64,000 bases of DNA. It comes from Heterocephalus glaber (Eukaryota; Chordata; Mammalia; Rodentia; Bathyergidae). Shown piece by piece: positions 50,301-59,838 of the stretch. Both the position numbers and the translations under genes were made by a program. The notes under the pieces were generated by a model. The model had not been told where the DNA came from. It saw nothing but the letters and a program-made list of their open reading frames with translations, and did no database searches. Where the stretch lies: the NCBI RefSeq assembly GCF_000247695.1, contig NW_004624747.1, positions 5,562,523 through 5,626,522 on the forward strand, in the 5' to 3' direction. Position 1 is the stretch's first letter. The number at the start of each line of letters is the position of its first letter.

Positions 50301-53300
50301 TCAAGATACGAAGGTTTTTTAAATTGTGAAATATAACAGTACACAAAGATTCTTAATGTGGAAACATGAAAAACTCAGAAATGTGGAAAACCTTCCAGAA
50401 ACTGATTTGCAGCAGGCACCCATGCACACATAGAGGGTGATTGTCACCATTTTTTTTTCCTGAGACCATGTCTTGCTCTGTTACACAGGCTTGTAACTTT
50501 GGAACTTAGGCCAACCTCCTACCTCAGTCTCACAAGTAGCTGGGGCTACAGGCATTTGCTGTCACTTTCCAGTCATCTTTGTCTTTCATATTTTTCAAAC
50601 AAACATAGATAGACATGTATATAATCTGTGTATACTTTGCTCCACTGTTTCCTACTCTATTTCATTTCCTTCAAATTCAATAAAAATCTCAGTAGTAGAG
50701 GAGGCCCTGGATTCAATCCCCAACAGAGAGAGAGAGAGAGACAGAGACAGAGAGAGACAGAGACAGAGAGAGAGACAGAGATAGAGAGAGAAATTAGCAA
50801 AATTCCTCACAGTCATATTCCTGTGGAGCTTTAACTGACCAAGAGAAGCATCATATTATTTATGGGATGAGCAGAAAAAACTATGTGGCCAGCAAACACC
50901 ATCACAGAACAGCCAACCGACAGTGATGGTACATAATGACTTTTCTACAATGCATGTAATGAATTGTACACTTTGCAAAACAGTCACTCTTGGGGCTGGA
51001 GATGTAGCTAAGTGGTAGAGTACTTGCTTAGCATGTGAGAGGCCCTGGGTTCAATCTCCAGCACCATTAGGGAGAGGGACACAGTCACTTCTGATGAAGT
51101 TCTGGGCCCTCTGAGCCCAGGTGTCCACTCCCAGTTGAGCTCTACTAGCACCATGGGCCTCCCACCACCCACACCAGGACCATTCTGCTGGCCTATCTTT
51201 GATGAGACCTTGGCACCCATTCCACCCCTGTCTTCCTCTTCCTCCACAGGTGGCCATACTGACTGTCACTGAAGACCCTGCCCCACTCTGGGGCTCCCCA
51301 GCTGCTCAGGGCAGCCCTGGAGATAGAGGCCTTCAGGGTGAGTGAATCAGGTGGGAATCACTCCCATGTGGGAATCAGGGCAGCAAGAATCTGGTCCCCA
51401 TTCTGCCATGAACTGCTTGCCCCCTTGAAGGCCTCAGTCTTCCCATCTCTTCAGTAAACCTTAGAGAATGATCTCAGGGGTTCCTGAGCCATGGAGTCCT
51501 GGGAGGCCACTCAGCCCCAGTAGACCCTGCCAGGGTGGAGCTGCAGGAGGGGACTATGGGGTGACTCTCCCTGCCCCAAGACCCAGCAGGGGCACTGACC
51601 CCTTTCCACCTCCTCACCCCAGGGCTGCCAGGAGCCAGAGAGACTGTGAGGGCCCCACTGCTCCCTCAAGATGGTGAGTGCTGGCTGAGGGGCCAGGGCT
51701 GGATATGGTTCAAAAGAAGGTCCAGAGCTGCCAACCTCGTGTTCTTTATCCCTAGACCGACTGGGTACTCGAGGGCTGCCTGGCCCCATCGGCCCCAAGG
51801 GAGATGCTGGTAGCCAGGGCCCAGCAGGAATGAGAGGCCTGCCAGGTGAGTGTCCAGAATGATGCCCATTCCTCCAACTTCCTTGGCCATCTGCTCAGCC
51901 ACATGGACCCAGGCTAGGGCCTTTCCCCCAACCCTGACAGCCAGGTGTCCTGGCCCCTCTCACCCACTTACCTCTCTACTCTCCACTCTCTGGATTGCCC
52001 CACTCCTGGGCTCTCTAAAACCCTCTCTCTTGATTCACTCAGCTCATGCTCCTTGGGCAGCTATGTTCAGCAGGCTCTGAGCTGGGTACTAGGAGTTGGG
52101 TGTCAGCCCAGTGCTTGCCCATCGGGAGTTCCCAGACCAATGGGAGGAAGCCCAGGCAGAGGAGAAACATCAGTGTCCCCCCATGTGACCAGGGTCCCTA
52201 TGGTGGATGGTGGTGGGATGGGGCCCCAAGAAAGGAAACCCAGCAGGATGGGACAAAAGACAGGATTCTGTGTTCATGCCCCTCATAGACAGATCTGGCC
52301 TGTGGACTCCAGACCCCTCTTTCATCCCCAGTGGCCCAGGCTACCTTGTCCTCCCCCCTTGAAGCCGTCCTAGTTCTCCCTGCCTCCTATATACCCCCAA
52401 CTCTTGGAATCTCATTGCAGGTTCACAGGGTCCGCCAGGGAACCCTGGCCAGGCCGGAGCTGCAGGCATCCCTGGAGAGAGGGGACCTCCAGGCCCACCA
52501 GGGCCTCCTGGCCCCCCAGGCCCCCCAGCCCCCCTTGGGCCACCTCATGCCCGCATATCCCAGCATGGTGAGTCCCTGTGGGGTGTTGGTAGATTGAGGT
52601 AGGGGTGGGGGGAGGCTAAAGTAACCATCACCACTGTGCCTGCTACCATCTGACAGGTACCTTCTGTGTGCCAGATGTGTCCAGCATAGATCACTTGTCA
52701 CCCAGTTATCCAATAGACACTTTTGTTCTTTGTTTATAGATGAGGGATACTGAGGGCCAGAGAGAGGAGATCACTTGGTACAATCACACAGCTAGAATGT
52801 AGGAGAGTGGCTTCAGATATACTTGCTCAGAACTACCAGGCATCAGGCCCGCCCCAAACTTGGAACTGGCTAAAATTCAGGCCTGAGAGTCCCAGGAAGC
52901 TCAAATCCTGGCAGCAAGAAGTGAACTCCAAGCAATCAAGGCCACAGCAGTGACTATGGCCTCAGAGAGGCCCCAGTTCCTCCACCAAGTTGAGCCCTGA
53001 TGTGCATCCCTGGCCTTCTCCTTGTGCTGCCAGGGATTAGAGTATGGAGTGCCAGGTTCCACCCTATCTAGATCAGGTCTTTGGTACATGAATGGGTACT
53101 ATTCAGTGCTTCATTTTCCCATTCCACCATTCATTCCATCTCACTGGTCATTCTCCTTCTGCTAGCCTTGTACTCATCATTTCCACAATGGAGATAGTGA
53201 CAGTGCCAGCCTCCCAGAGCTCCATGATACCCACACATACAAGCCTGGCATGCTATTGATGGTCAATAGGTGGTAGCTTTTATTTCATTTGACAGGCAAT

Positions 53301-54453
53301 GTTTAGGCTCAATAAAGTGTAGAAAGACTTTCTGGATGTCACCATCTAGACTGTGTTGAGATTAGAACACAGGTCTCCCTGCCTTCTAATCCTATGTGGC
53401 CTACACTGTCCCTGCTCTCCATCCTGGGAGCAGGTGCCTGGGGGCCCCATCCATGCTGGTGGTTGCCCATAGGGCCATAGGGGCTGACTTTACAGAGGTG
53501 GCTGTTGAACACTGCCATACTCTACCCAACTCTGTTCACTATCTTTTCTTTTGCAGGAGACTCATTACTGTCCAACACCTTCACTGAGACCAGCAATCAC
53601 TGGCCGCAGGGACCCACTGGCTCCCCAGGTCCCCCTGGCCCTCCAGGACCCATGGGTAAGTTGAGCCCTGGCCTGGTGTGAAGGTTGAAATTGGTAGATT
53701 GCAGAAGAACTAGTCCTGTGGCTATCAGAAGGCAGCTGGCCATATACTCTTTTCCAGTCCTGAGGACATCTTGTTTTATTCTAGGTCCCCCTGGACCTCC
53801 TGGCTCCATGGGGGTACCTGGGAGTCCTGGACACATGGTGAGTCATTCTCCAAGTACTCCCACCCTGTTTCTATCCATTCATCCATCTATTCATCCTCCC
53901 CTTAATTCATTCATTCAACAAGTTCTTATTGAGCGTTTGATATGCAAACCCCTTTCCACACATCTTCTCATTCAATTCATGTAACAAGAAGCATTATTAT
54001 TGCCTAAGGCCAAGAAAAGTAGAAATTTTGTCCTGGGGCTGTGGCCAGGAGCTGGCAACATCTGTGGGTTGAGTAGAGACTGTCTGGCCCAGTTCTCTTA
54101 ATACTGAACTGTATGAACTGCCCACTGTGTGCTGGGCATTAGGTATATGAGAGCCAGGCCAAGCTGAGACTCTTCCCCAACCCCTCTCCCCGAAAGTCCA
54201 TCCTACCCCAGCACAAGACTAAGGCCCTATCTTGTTGCTCAGGGACCCCCAGGCCCTACTGGACTCAAAGGAATCCCAGGCCACCCAGGACAAAAGGGCG
54301 AAAGAGTGAGTACCCAGATGGCTCAGATAGGGGGTTCTGGGGAACCTTAGAGGCCCTAAATCAAAGGTCACAATAGCTAACTTCATTCCTTTCTTCTCTC
54401 ACACAAAGGGAGCACGTGGGGAGCCGGGCCCCCAAGGGCTCACAGGGCAGCAG
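32192..54453 (+). CDS. EMID1: EMID1, exons 1-13 (3' end outside window)
   Basis: Secreted, collagen-containing extracellular matrix protein of the EMI-domain family. Thirteen exons join with consistent phases to 367 codons, and the peptide is recognisable from memory as EMID1. Residues 1-22 form a signal peptide (MGGPRAW, then a leucine-rich core). Residues 35-105 form the EMI domain with seven cysteines (37, 47, 62, 68, 95, 96, 104), the CCPG motif at 95-98 and a sequon NGT at 51-53. Residues 107-184 are a linker with a short amphipathic stretch ([16 protein letters not shown]). From about 210 Gly-X-Y repeats run to 367, with one break near 268-300. The start is the ATG at 32192, just before the signal peptide. 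The C-terminal exons are not in the window. Splice sites were assigned by eye, and exon 7 may be optional. Confidence 0.95.
36475..36930. repeat. TG-rich degenerate repeat
   Basis: Interrupted TGTG/CATG/CACG words over about 450 bases, strongly alternating purine-pyrimidine. Open frames on both strands across it are by-products of the repeat. Confidence 0.75.
37245..37390 (-). repeat. Decayed B1-type SINE, antisense
   Basis: TTGAGGTCTTACTGTGTTGCCC ... AGCAGGAACTACAGGTGCGTG. Confidence 0.6.
38706..38826 (+). repeat. ID SINE with perfect target-site duplication
   Basis: Element at 38721-38811 (GGCCGGGGATTTAGCTCAGTGG ... GATCCCCAGTACC, poly-A) flanked by the 15-base repeat AGAGTTACAGAACAG at 38706-38720 and 38812-38826. 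Intact A and B boxes suggest a recent insertion. Confidence 0.95.
39667..39780 (+). CDS. EMID1: EMID1 exon 2: first half of EMI domain
   Basis: Residues 34-71 plus two bases (begins [19 protein letters not shown]). Acceptor TTTCAG, donor CAG|GTAAGT. Carries cysteines 37, 47, 62 and 68. Missing from copy 1. Confidence 0.97.
40207..40310 (+). CDS. EMID1: EMID1 exon 3: second half of EMI domain
   Basis: Residues 72-106 ([14 protein letters not shown] ... [16 protein letters not shown]). Acceptor TTTTCAG, donor AAG|GTAGG. CCPG is the hallmark of EMI domains. Missing from copy 1. Confidence 0.97.
40590..40960. repeat. Old interspersed repeat in intron 3
   Basis: Words such as TGTCAGTCAATTACCCATAGC, AGGTTTATTTTGG and CATGAGTCTTTGGGGGACAT belong to a common rodent repeat, seen also at 56640-57000 (GGCCATGCCCCC) and, as its 3' end only, at 1070-1190 in copy 1. 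Family not assigned. Confidence 0.55.
41188..42370. other. Near-identical tract, copy-2 partner of 1426-2608
   Basis: Lies in EMID1 intron 3. One mismatch to copy 1 (C at 41541). No coding function recognised. Confidence 0.88.
42396..43880. other. Copy-2-specific segment of intron 3
   Basis: About 1.5 kb without counterpart in copy 1, where a CA-rich 150-base stretch takes its place. No exon or repeat family recognised. It is either a deletion in copy 1 or an insertion in copy 2. Confidence 0.5.
45155..45440 (-). repeat. B1-ID dimer with a younger ID nested inside
   Basis: On the + strand an antisense ID part (TTGCGGTACTGGTGACTGAA ... TGAGCTACATCCTCAGC) is followed by a complete younger ID in antisense (45222-45311, TTTGGTACTCAGGATCGAAC ... 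CCACTGAGCTAAATTCCTGGCC) and then the antisense B1 part (GAGACAGGGTCTCAGTAAGTTG). Confidence 0.8.
46150..46228 (-). repeat. Old ID-related SINE shared with copy 1
   Basis: Paralogue of 4838-4916, better preserved here (CTAGGCAAGCCCTCTACCATTGAGCTAC). Confidence 0.8.
46704..46915 (+). repeat. Two ID SINEs in a row, private to copy 2
   Basis: 46704-46797 belongs to the GATTTAGCTCA type, and 46840-46915 to the older type (TAGCTCAGTGGTAGAGCACTTGCC). Neither is at the matching point of copy 1 (about 5410). Confidence 0.88.
48392..48490 (-). repeat. ID SINE, antisense
   Basis: Poly-T, GGGTACCGGGTATTGAACTTGGG ... CCACTGAGCTAAATCCTCAGCCC, flanked by TCTAACCTCTT repeats. Confidence 0.9.
48692..48775 (+). 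CDS. EMID1: EMID1 exon 4: linker
   Basis: Residues 107-134 ([28 protein letters not shown]). Acceptor CTTCAG, donor CAG|GTAGG. The [13 protein letters not shown] stretch matches EMID1 of other mammals as I recall it. An in-exon GTAG at 48694 could act as a decoy acceptor. Missing from copy 1. Confidence 0.94.
49845..49906 (+). CDS. EMID1: EMID1 exon 5: linker with heptad-like segment
   Basis: Residues 135-155 ([21 protein letters not shown]). Acceptor CCACAG, donor AAG|GTGGGT. Two cysteines in CLNC and a short amphipathic helix may aid chain association. Missing from copy 1. Confidence 0.95.
50450..50560 (-). repeat. B1-type SINE, antisense, decayed
   Basis: TTTTTTTTCCTGAGACCATGTC ... CACAAGTAGCTGGGGCTACAGG. 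Confidence 0.7.
50690..50792. repeat. Partial ID plus GA microsatellite (copy 2)
   Basis: CTCAGTAGTAGAGGAGGCCC ... CAATCCCCAAC, then GAGAGACAGAGA repeats. Counterpart of 6395-6495. Confidence 0.75.
50993..51070 (+). repeat. ID-type SINE with paralogous empty site
   Basis: GGGGCTGGAGATGTAGCTAAG ... GGGTTCAATCTCCAGCACC between two ACAGTCACT repeats. Copy 1 at about 6690 has only one such target (GACATTCACTTCTGATG). Confidence 0.88.
51250..51337 (+). CDS. EMID1: EMID1 exon 6: end of linker
   Basis: Residues 156-184 ([20 protein letters not shown] ...). Acceptor CCACAG, donor AGG|GTGAGT. Relative to the human protein as I remember it, about 11 proline-rich residues before EDPAPLW are absent. 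Missing from copy 1. Confidence 0.92.
51623..51673 (+). CDS. EMID1: EMID1 exon 7: candidate 51-base cassette exon
   Basis: Residues 185-201 ([16 protein letters not shown] plus a split Asp codon). Acceptor CACCCCAG after a pyrimidine-rich tract, donor ATG|GTGAGT. Both ends are phase 1, so skipping keeps the frame. The human protein I recall passes from exon 6 directly into the exon-8 sequence, so this exon may be alternative. Confidence 0.7.
51756..51845 (+). CDS. EMID1: EMID1 exon 8: start of collagenous region
   Basis: Residues 202-231 ([20 protein letters not shown] ...). Acceptor CCCTAG, donor CAG|GTGAGT. Gly-X-Y triplets begin here. Missing from copy 1. Confidence 0.96.
52421..52567 (+). 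CDS. EMID1: EMID1 exon 9: collagen repeats
   Basis: Residues 232-280 ([20 protein letters not shown] ... ending PPHARISQH). Acceptor TTGCAG, donor ATG|GTGAGT. Unbroken Gly-X-Y until [15 protein letters not shown]. Its decayed twin is at 7001-7144. Confidence 0.97.
53557..53655 (+). CDS. EMID1: EMID1 exon 10: interruption then collagen
   Basis: Residues 281-313 ([18 protein letters not shown] then [10 protein letters not shown]...). Acceptor TTGCAG, donor ATG|GGTAAG with GT at 53656. The first 18 residues interrupt the triple helix. Twin at 8544-8623. Confidence 0.97.
53785..53837 (+). CDS. EMID1: EMID1 exon 11: collagen
   Basis: Residues 314-331 ([18 protein letters not shown]). Acceptor TTCTAG, donor ATG|GTGAGT. 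Twin at 8757-8800. Confidence 0.97.
54243..54305 (+). CDS. EMID1: EMID1 exon 12: collagen
   Basis: Residues 332-352 ([21 protein letters not shown]). Acceptor GCTCAG, donor AGA|GTGAGT. Twin at 9394-9454. Confidence 0.97.
54409..54453 (+). CDS. EMID1: EMID1 exon 13: collagen, last exon in window
   Basis: Residues 353-367 ([15 protein letters not shown]). Acceptor ACAAAG, donor CAG|GTAAGT. Forty-five bases is a typical collagen exon size. Twin at 9559-9603. Confidence 0.95.
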
Positions 54454-55037
54454 GTAAGTGATGATGTCTACCTTGTAACCACCCTTTCAGGAACCCACAG
54501 ATCCAGACCCCTGCGCTGGTTTCACCCAATACAACTAGAACCTCTAACCCTCCTCTGTGGTCCAGTTCTGGTCGATCAGTCGCTCCCTATCTCTGGGACC
54601 CAGCATCTTCTTGGGGTCAGGCTGCCTCCATCTCTGTCCCTCTGGCTATCCATAGCTCTGTATCTATTTCTTTTTCTCTCTCTTCCCCTTCATGTCTCTT
54701 TTTGACACTGTGGTTCTCTATTTTCTATCTTTACAACTCTAACAGATTTCTCCATTTCTTCCTTCAGTTTGGTCAATTTTTGCTTTATAGTTTTTGAATC
54801 TTTGCTATTAGGCACATACATGTTTAGGATTTCAGTGGGTTTTTTTGGCTTTTTAATCTTTATGGAATTAATATGTTTATCTTTGGCAATACTGTCTGTC
54901 TGGAATTCTACTTTGTTTGCTATTACAGTAGCCACACTGGTGTTCTTATGCTTGGTGATTGCATGGTATGTCTGTTTTGATCTTTTTTCTTTCAAGTTGT
55001 TTGTGCCTTTATATTTAAAATATATCTCTCATAAGAG

Positions 55038-55110
55038 CCGGGAATTTAGCTCAGTGGCATCATGCCTGCCTTGCAGGCACAAGGTCTTGAGATCAATCCC
55101 CAAAAAAAGT
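55038..55110 (+). repeat. ID SINE
   Basis: GCCGGGAATTTAGCTCAGTGG with a decayed middle. Absent from copy 1. Confidence 0.8.
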
Positions 55111-55371
55111 TATCTCTTGTAAACAAAATATAACTTCAGTCTTTCTTTTTTCAGTCTGACCATTTAATTCATCTATATTTAAAGATATGTATTATTATAG
55201 TCCTATTTAAGACTGTCATATTGCAATTATGTTCTATTTATCTCATTTTTTTCTTTGCTTCTGTTTTTCTTTCTTTTAATTTTTATTTTTTTGGATTGAG
55301 TACTTTTTAAGGTTCCATTTTATCTCCTCTATTAACTTCTTAGCAATGCTTATTTGTGTTATTTTATTTTT

Positions 55372-55565
55372 TTTTTTTTTGCGTACTGAAGATCAAACTT
55401 GGGACCTTGTGCTTATGAGGCAGGTGGCGGAACCACTGAGCTAAATCCCCAGCCCCTGTGTTATGGGTCTTTTTTTGGTTTTTTTTTCTTGGTACCAGGG
55501 ATCGAACTTGGGTCCTTGCGCTTGCGGGGCAGGCGGCAGGGCCACTGAGCTAAATCCCCGGCCCT
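55372..55565 (-). repeat. Two ID SINEs side by side, antisense
   Basis: Units at 55372-55457 and 55474-55565, both poly-T first and ending CCACTGAGCTAAATCCCC. The 17 bases between them and the repeated TGTGTTAT words point to two separate insertions. Confidence 0.88.
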
Positions 55566-55767
55566 ATGTTATGTTTTTTATGGTTGCCCTAAAAGTAGCA
55601 ATTTGTGTCATTGGCTTTTCACAATTTATTTTAATTAACATTATAATACTGTAAGTACATTAAACATTAATAATTCCATTTTCACCGCTTCTTTCTTGTG
55701 GTATTGCTGCCTTATACTGTTTTTCTGCATTTGTTATAAATGCTATAATACTTTTGAGCAATGGGGA

Positions 55768-55840
55768 ATACTAGGGACTGAACCTGGGTTCTTGTGTATG
55801 CTAGGCAAGTGCTCTACGCTGAGCTACACCCTCAGCTCTA
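55768..55840 (-). repeat. Old ID-related SINE shared with copy 1
   Basis: Counterpart of 10935-11002 (GCTAGGCAAGTGCTCTACGC). Confidence 0.78.
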
Positions 55841-55914
55841 TATTATTACTAATGCTCTAAACAGTTAGTTCACTTTTAAAGAAGTAAAGAGAACAAATTA
55901 AAATACATTGGGCC

Positions 55915-56040
55915 TGAGCTGGGCATGGTGGCACATGCCTGTAATTGCAGGACTCAGGAAGCTGAGGCAGGAGGATCACCTCGAGTTCAAGGCCAACCTG
56001 GGCTACATGGCAAGACCCTGACTCAAAAAAACAGAAAAAT
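55915..56040 (+). repeat. B1-type SINE
   Basis: GAGCTGGGCATGGTGGCACATGCC ... AAGACCCTGACTC with an A-rich tail, flanked by TACATTGG repeats. Private to copy 2. Confidence 0.88.
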
Positions 56041-56634
56041 AGAAAGTACATTGGTTCCTTTGTATCCACAGGTTACACATCCACATACTCAACCAACTGT
56101 GCTTCAAAAATTTTTGAAAAAATTGTGTCTCTACTGAATATGTATAAATGTTTTTCTTGTCATTACTTTCTAACCATTATAGTATAACAACTATTTATAT
56201 AGCATTTATATTGCATTAAGTATTATACATAATCCAATATGATTTAAATTTTCTTTACATACAAGAGTATCTGTAGCTAATATGCCAATACCACATGTTT
56301 TTAAATGAGGGACTTGAGTATCTGTAGATTTTGGGACTAGTCCTCTTATGGATAACCAGGGATGAATGTAATATTATTTACTGATGTATTTACCTTTTCT
56401 AATATGCTATACCTTCATAGAGATCCAGAGTCCTACCTAGTAATTTTTCCCTTTAGTCTAAAGAACTTCCTTTAATTTTTTGTATAGTATAAGTCTCCTG
56501 AGAAAACTTTCTTCACTTTACCTTGATTTTTGAAAGGTATTTTTGCTGGACCTGGTAGAGAACATCTGTAATCCCAGAAATCTGGAAGGCTGAGGTAGGA
56601 AGATTACAAGTTCAAGCCCAAATTGGGCATTTCA

Positions 56635-57005
56635 GTGACTGTCTTAGTCACTTCTTATTGTCTTTGGGACAAAATACCTAACATCTGGAACTTAAAGGAG
56701 GAAGGGTTTGGCCGTTTGAGTTCATGGTCAGCAGTCTCCCAAGAAGAAACAGCACGACAGAGGGTATGTCAGAAGAAAAATTGCTCAGGTCTTGCCAACC
56801 AGAATGCAGAGAGCAAAGGGAGGAACTGGGAGCAAAGGAATAAACTGTTCCAGGCCATGCCCCCAATGACCTGCCTCTTCTAGCCAGACCCCACGTCTTA
56901 ACAGCAAGCCAGCTGCAAACTTCCAGAATCCAGTCACCTTTCAAAAGCCCCACCTATGAGCATGAGGCCCTTGGGAGGCATCTAGATATAAGCCATAGCA
57001 GTGCC
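56635..57005 (+). repeat. Interspersed repeat private to copy 2, family unassigned
   Basis: Starts near ACTGTCTTAGTCACTTCTTATTG and ends near GATATAAGCCATAGCAG. Related sequence lies in intron 3 (40590-40960). It splits a B1-like SINE (56555-56635, 57003-57050). Confidence 0.6.
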
Positions 57006-57397
57006 TTAGCAAGACCCTATTTCAAAAAATAAAAAAGGGCTGAGGACATAGCTCATTGTGAAGCCCCTGGGTTTCTCTCCTGTTAGCACTTTATATACCG
57101 TGGTCTTCTTGGTAATATAATTTCTCATTACAAACTTGACTTTCATTGGTTCCCCTGTATATAAAATGTTTTCCCCCCTTCTGGCTTTTAACATTTTCTC
57201 TTCTTAGTTTTCAGTAGATTGATTTTGATGTGGCTAAATGTGACTTTCTTTGTGTTTATTCTGCTTTGTGATTCCTCTGTGATTCCTGGATATGTAAAGT
57301 TTTGTTTTGATTTTGGTTAGTCATTTTGTTGTCAGCTTCACAATGGAAATAGTAGCAGTGTACAATGTGGATTTTGTTGTTTGGTGGTTTGGGGAGG

Positions 57398-57440
57398 GGT
57401 GATTGGTTGGTTGGTTGGTTGGTTGGTTGGTTGATTGGTT
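57398..57440. repeat. GGTT tetranucleotide repeat
   Basis: About nine GGTT units next to an antisense B1 SINE (57440-57530). Confidence 0.93.
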
Positions 57441-57530
57441 TGCTTTTTTCAGACAGATCTCACCATGTAGTTCAGGCTGCCTCAACCTCCCAAGTGCTGG
57501 GATTACAGGTGTGTACCACCACACCTGGCT
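57440..57530 (-). repeat. B1-type SINE, antisense
   Basis: TTTTTTCAGACAGATCTCACCATG ... CAAGTGCTGGGATTACAGGTG. Private to copy 2. Confidence 0.83.
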
Positions 57531-57896
57531 TTGTTGTTTTTAACAAAAGAAAATTTTTGGAAGCAATGTTAAAATCACAGGAAAAGTGAGAGGAAAGTAC
57601 AGAGTTCCCTGTCCCCACTCCTATACAACCTTTCCCACTATCAACATCCCCACCCCCTAGGGGGACATTTGTTAAAATTGGTGGACCTACACTGACACAT
57701 CATTAGAGTTGGTTCTTGGTTTTGTGCATTCTGTAGCTTTTGGCAAATATATAATGTGTCTACCATTTTACTATCATACAGCATAGTTTTACTGCCTTAA
57801 AAATCCTCTGTGCCCTGCCTTCTCATCCTTCCCTACTGTCTAACCCCTAGCAACCACTCATCGTTTTACTGTCTCCATAGATTTACCTTTTCAAGA

Positions 57897-58009
57897 ATAT
57901 CATATAGTTGGTCTGGGGATTTAGCTCAGTGGTTTCGCCGCCTGCTGCGCAAGCGCAAAGACCCGAGTTCAATCCCCAGTACCAAAAAAAAAAAAATATC
58001 ATATAGTTG
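57897..58009 (+). repeat. ID SINE with perfect target-site duplication
   Basis: Element at 57911-57995 flanked by ATATCATATAGTTG at 57897-57910 and 57996-58009. Confidence 0.95.
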
Positions 58010-58319
58010 AAATCACACAGTCTTTTCATATTGGCTTCTTTAATTTAGTAATGTGCATTCAGACTTTTCATGTCTTTTTATGGCTTGATAGCTCATTCTT
58101 TTGAGCACTGAATAATACTTCATTGTCTGGATAATCAGTTTATTCATCCATTTACCTATTGAAGGACACCTTGGCTGCTTCCAGATTTGGGCGCTTATGA
58201 ATAAAGCTGCTGTGAACATTCATGGGGAGGGTTTTATGTAGACATGAGTTCTCAGTTCATTTGGAAAATACCAGTGAGCAAGATTGCTGGATCATATGGT
58301 AAGGTTTTGTTTTGTTTTG

Positions 58320-58432
58320 TTTTGTTTGTTTTTTTAAGAGACAGAGTCAAGCTGTCTTCAAACTCATGTGCTCAATTGATTTTCTTGCCTCAGCTTCACA
58401 AAGAGCTGGGACGTCACCACACCCAGCTTAAG
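58320..58432 (-). repeat. B1-type SINE, antisense
   Basis: TTTTTTTAAGAGACAGAGTCAAGC ... GTCACCACACCCAGC. Confidence 0.75.
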
Positions 58433-59107
58433 AATATGTTTAGTTTTTAAGAAACTGCCAGCCAGGCTTCGAAAGTGGCTGTAACCACTTTGCATTCCCA
58501 CCAGGAATGAATTATAGTTGCTGCACGTCCTTGCCAGTTTTGGTGGTTTCACTCACTATTCTATATTTTTGCCATTCAACTAGGCATGTAGTGGTATTTT
58601 ACTGGGGGGAAGTTGTTTTTGTTTTATCTCACTGTTTTAATGTCCAGTTCATTAATGATGTATGTTGTTGAACATCCTTTTACATATTTACTTGCTGTCT
58701 ATATGTCTTGTTTAGTAAGGTATCTCTTCAGGTCTTTTGACCACTTTTTAGCTGGGTTGTTTATTTCTGTACTGTTGAGTTTTAAGAGTTTTTTATTCAG
58801 ATATATCTTTTTCAAATATTTTCTCCCAGGCTTGGGTTGGTCTTACTCTCTTGACATTGTGCAAATCAGAATTTTTTAGTTTTAAGTAAACCTAACTATC
58901 AGTTCTTTCACAGGTTATGACTTTGGTATTATATCTAAAAGTCATCATCATACCCAAGACCATCTGGGTTTTCTTCCACATTATCTTCTCTAAGAGCTTT
59001 ATAATTTTGTGTTTACAGTTAAGTCAGTGACCCATTTTTTGTTAATTATTGTGAGAGTGTAAGGTCCATGTATCATCTTTTTTCTGTCTGTCTGTCTGTC
59101 TGTGATC

Positions 59108-59312
59108 TTTTCTTTTTTTTTTGGATACCCGGGATCGAACTCAGGACCTTGCTCTTGTGAGGCAAGAGCGGTGCCACTGAGCTAAATCCCTAGCCCTGTC
59201 TGTGATCTTTTTATGTTCCCCAGACTGGCTTTGAACTTCTGGACTCAAGGAATCCTCCTGCCTCAACTTCCCAAGTAGCTGGGCCTATAGGCATGTGCTC
59301 CTACACCTGTCT
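59108..59312 (-). repeat. ID then B1-type SINE, antisense
   Basis: Young ID in antisense at 59112-59197 (GGATACCCGGGATCGAACTC ... CTGAGCTAAATCCCTAGCCC), then B1-like sequence to 59312. The ID split an older B1, as CTGTCTGTGATCTTTT is repeated on both sides. A TGTC microsatellite precedes it at 59084-59103. Confidence 0.85.
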
Positions 59313-59689
59313 AGATTCATTTTTTTGCATCCACATGAATCGATGGCCACATTTTGCATTCATATTTTGGCACCAATTCTGGGAAAGACCAGCTTTGCTC
59401 TATTGTATTGCTTTTGCTCCTTAGTCAAAGATATGGTTAACTCTATTTGTATGACTCTACCTCTGGATTCTATTCTGTCACACTGACCTATTTTTCTATC
59501 CTTTCACAAGTATCATGCTATCTTTATTAGTGTAGCTTTACAATAAGTCTTGAAGTTGGCCATTAGTCCTACTATTTTGCTCTTTTCCTTTGATAGTGAG
59601 TTGGCTGTTCTGAGGTGTTGCTTTTCTGTACAAACTTTAGAATCAGTATGTTATTATAAAATAATTTTCTGAGATTTGTTTGTTTTTTT

Positions 59690-59838
59690 TCTTTTTTTGA
59701 TACAGGGTTTCATTATGTAGTTCTAGCTGGCCTTGAACTCACTATGTAGCCCAGGTTGCCCTTGAACTCAATGGTGATCCTCCTGCCTCAACCTCCCAAG
59801 TGCTGAGATTACAGGCATCCACTACCAAGCCTGGCAAC
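59690..59838 (-). repeat. B1-type SINE with internal duplication, antisense
   Basis: GATACAGGGTTTCATTATGTAG ... GTGCTGAGATTACAGGC. Confidence 0.85.

Larger units (their letters stand above)
54690..57400 (-). repeat. Old L1 in antisense, copy-2 half of a shared insertion
   Basis: Paralogue of 9690-12170, for example GCTATTACAGTAGCCACACTGG near 54920. Interrupted by SINEs and another repeat at 56640-57000. Non-coding. Confidence 0.75.
39330..57785 (+). other. Segmental duplication, copy 2 (functional EMID1 side)
   Basis: Counterpart of 826-14490 in the same orientation, running from the end of intron 1 through exon 13 into the L1 of intron 13. It is longer because copy 1 lost three blocks and copy 2 holds segments without a counterpart (for example 42396-43880) and its own SINEs. 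EMID1 splice sites and frames are intact here, so this is the copy under selection. Confidence 0.9.
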
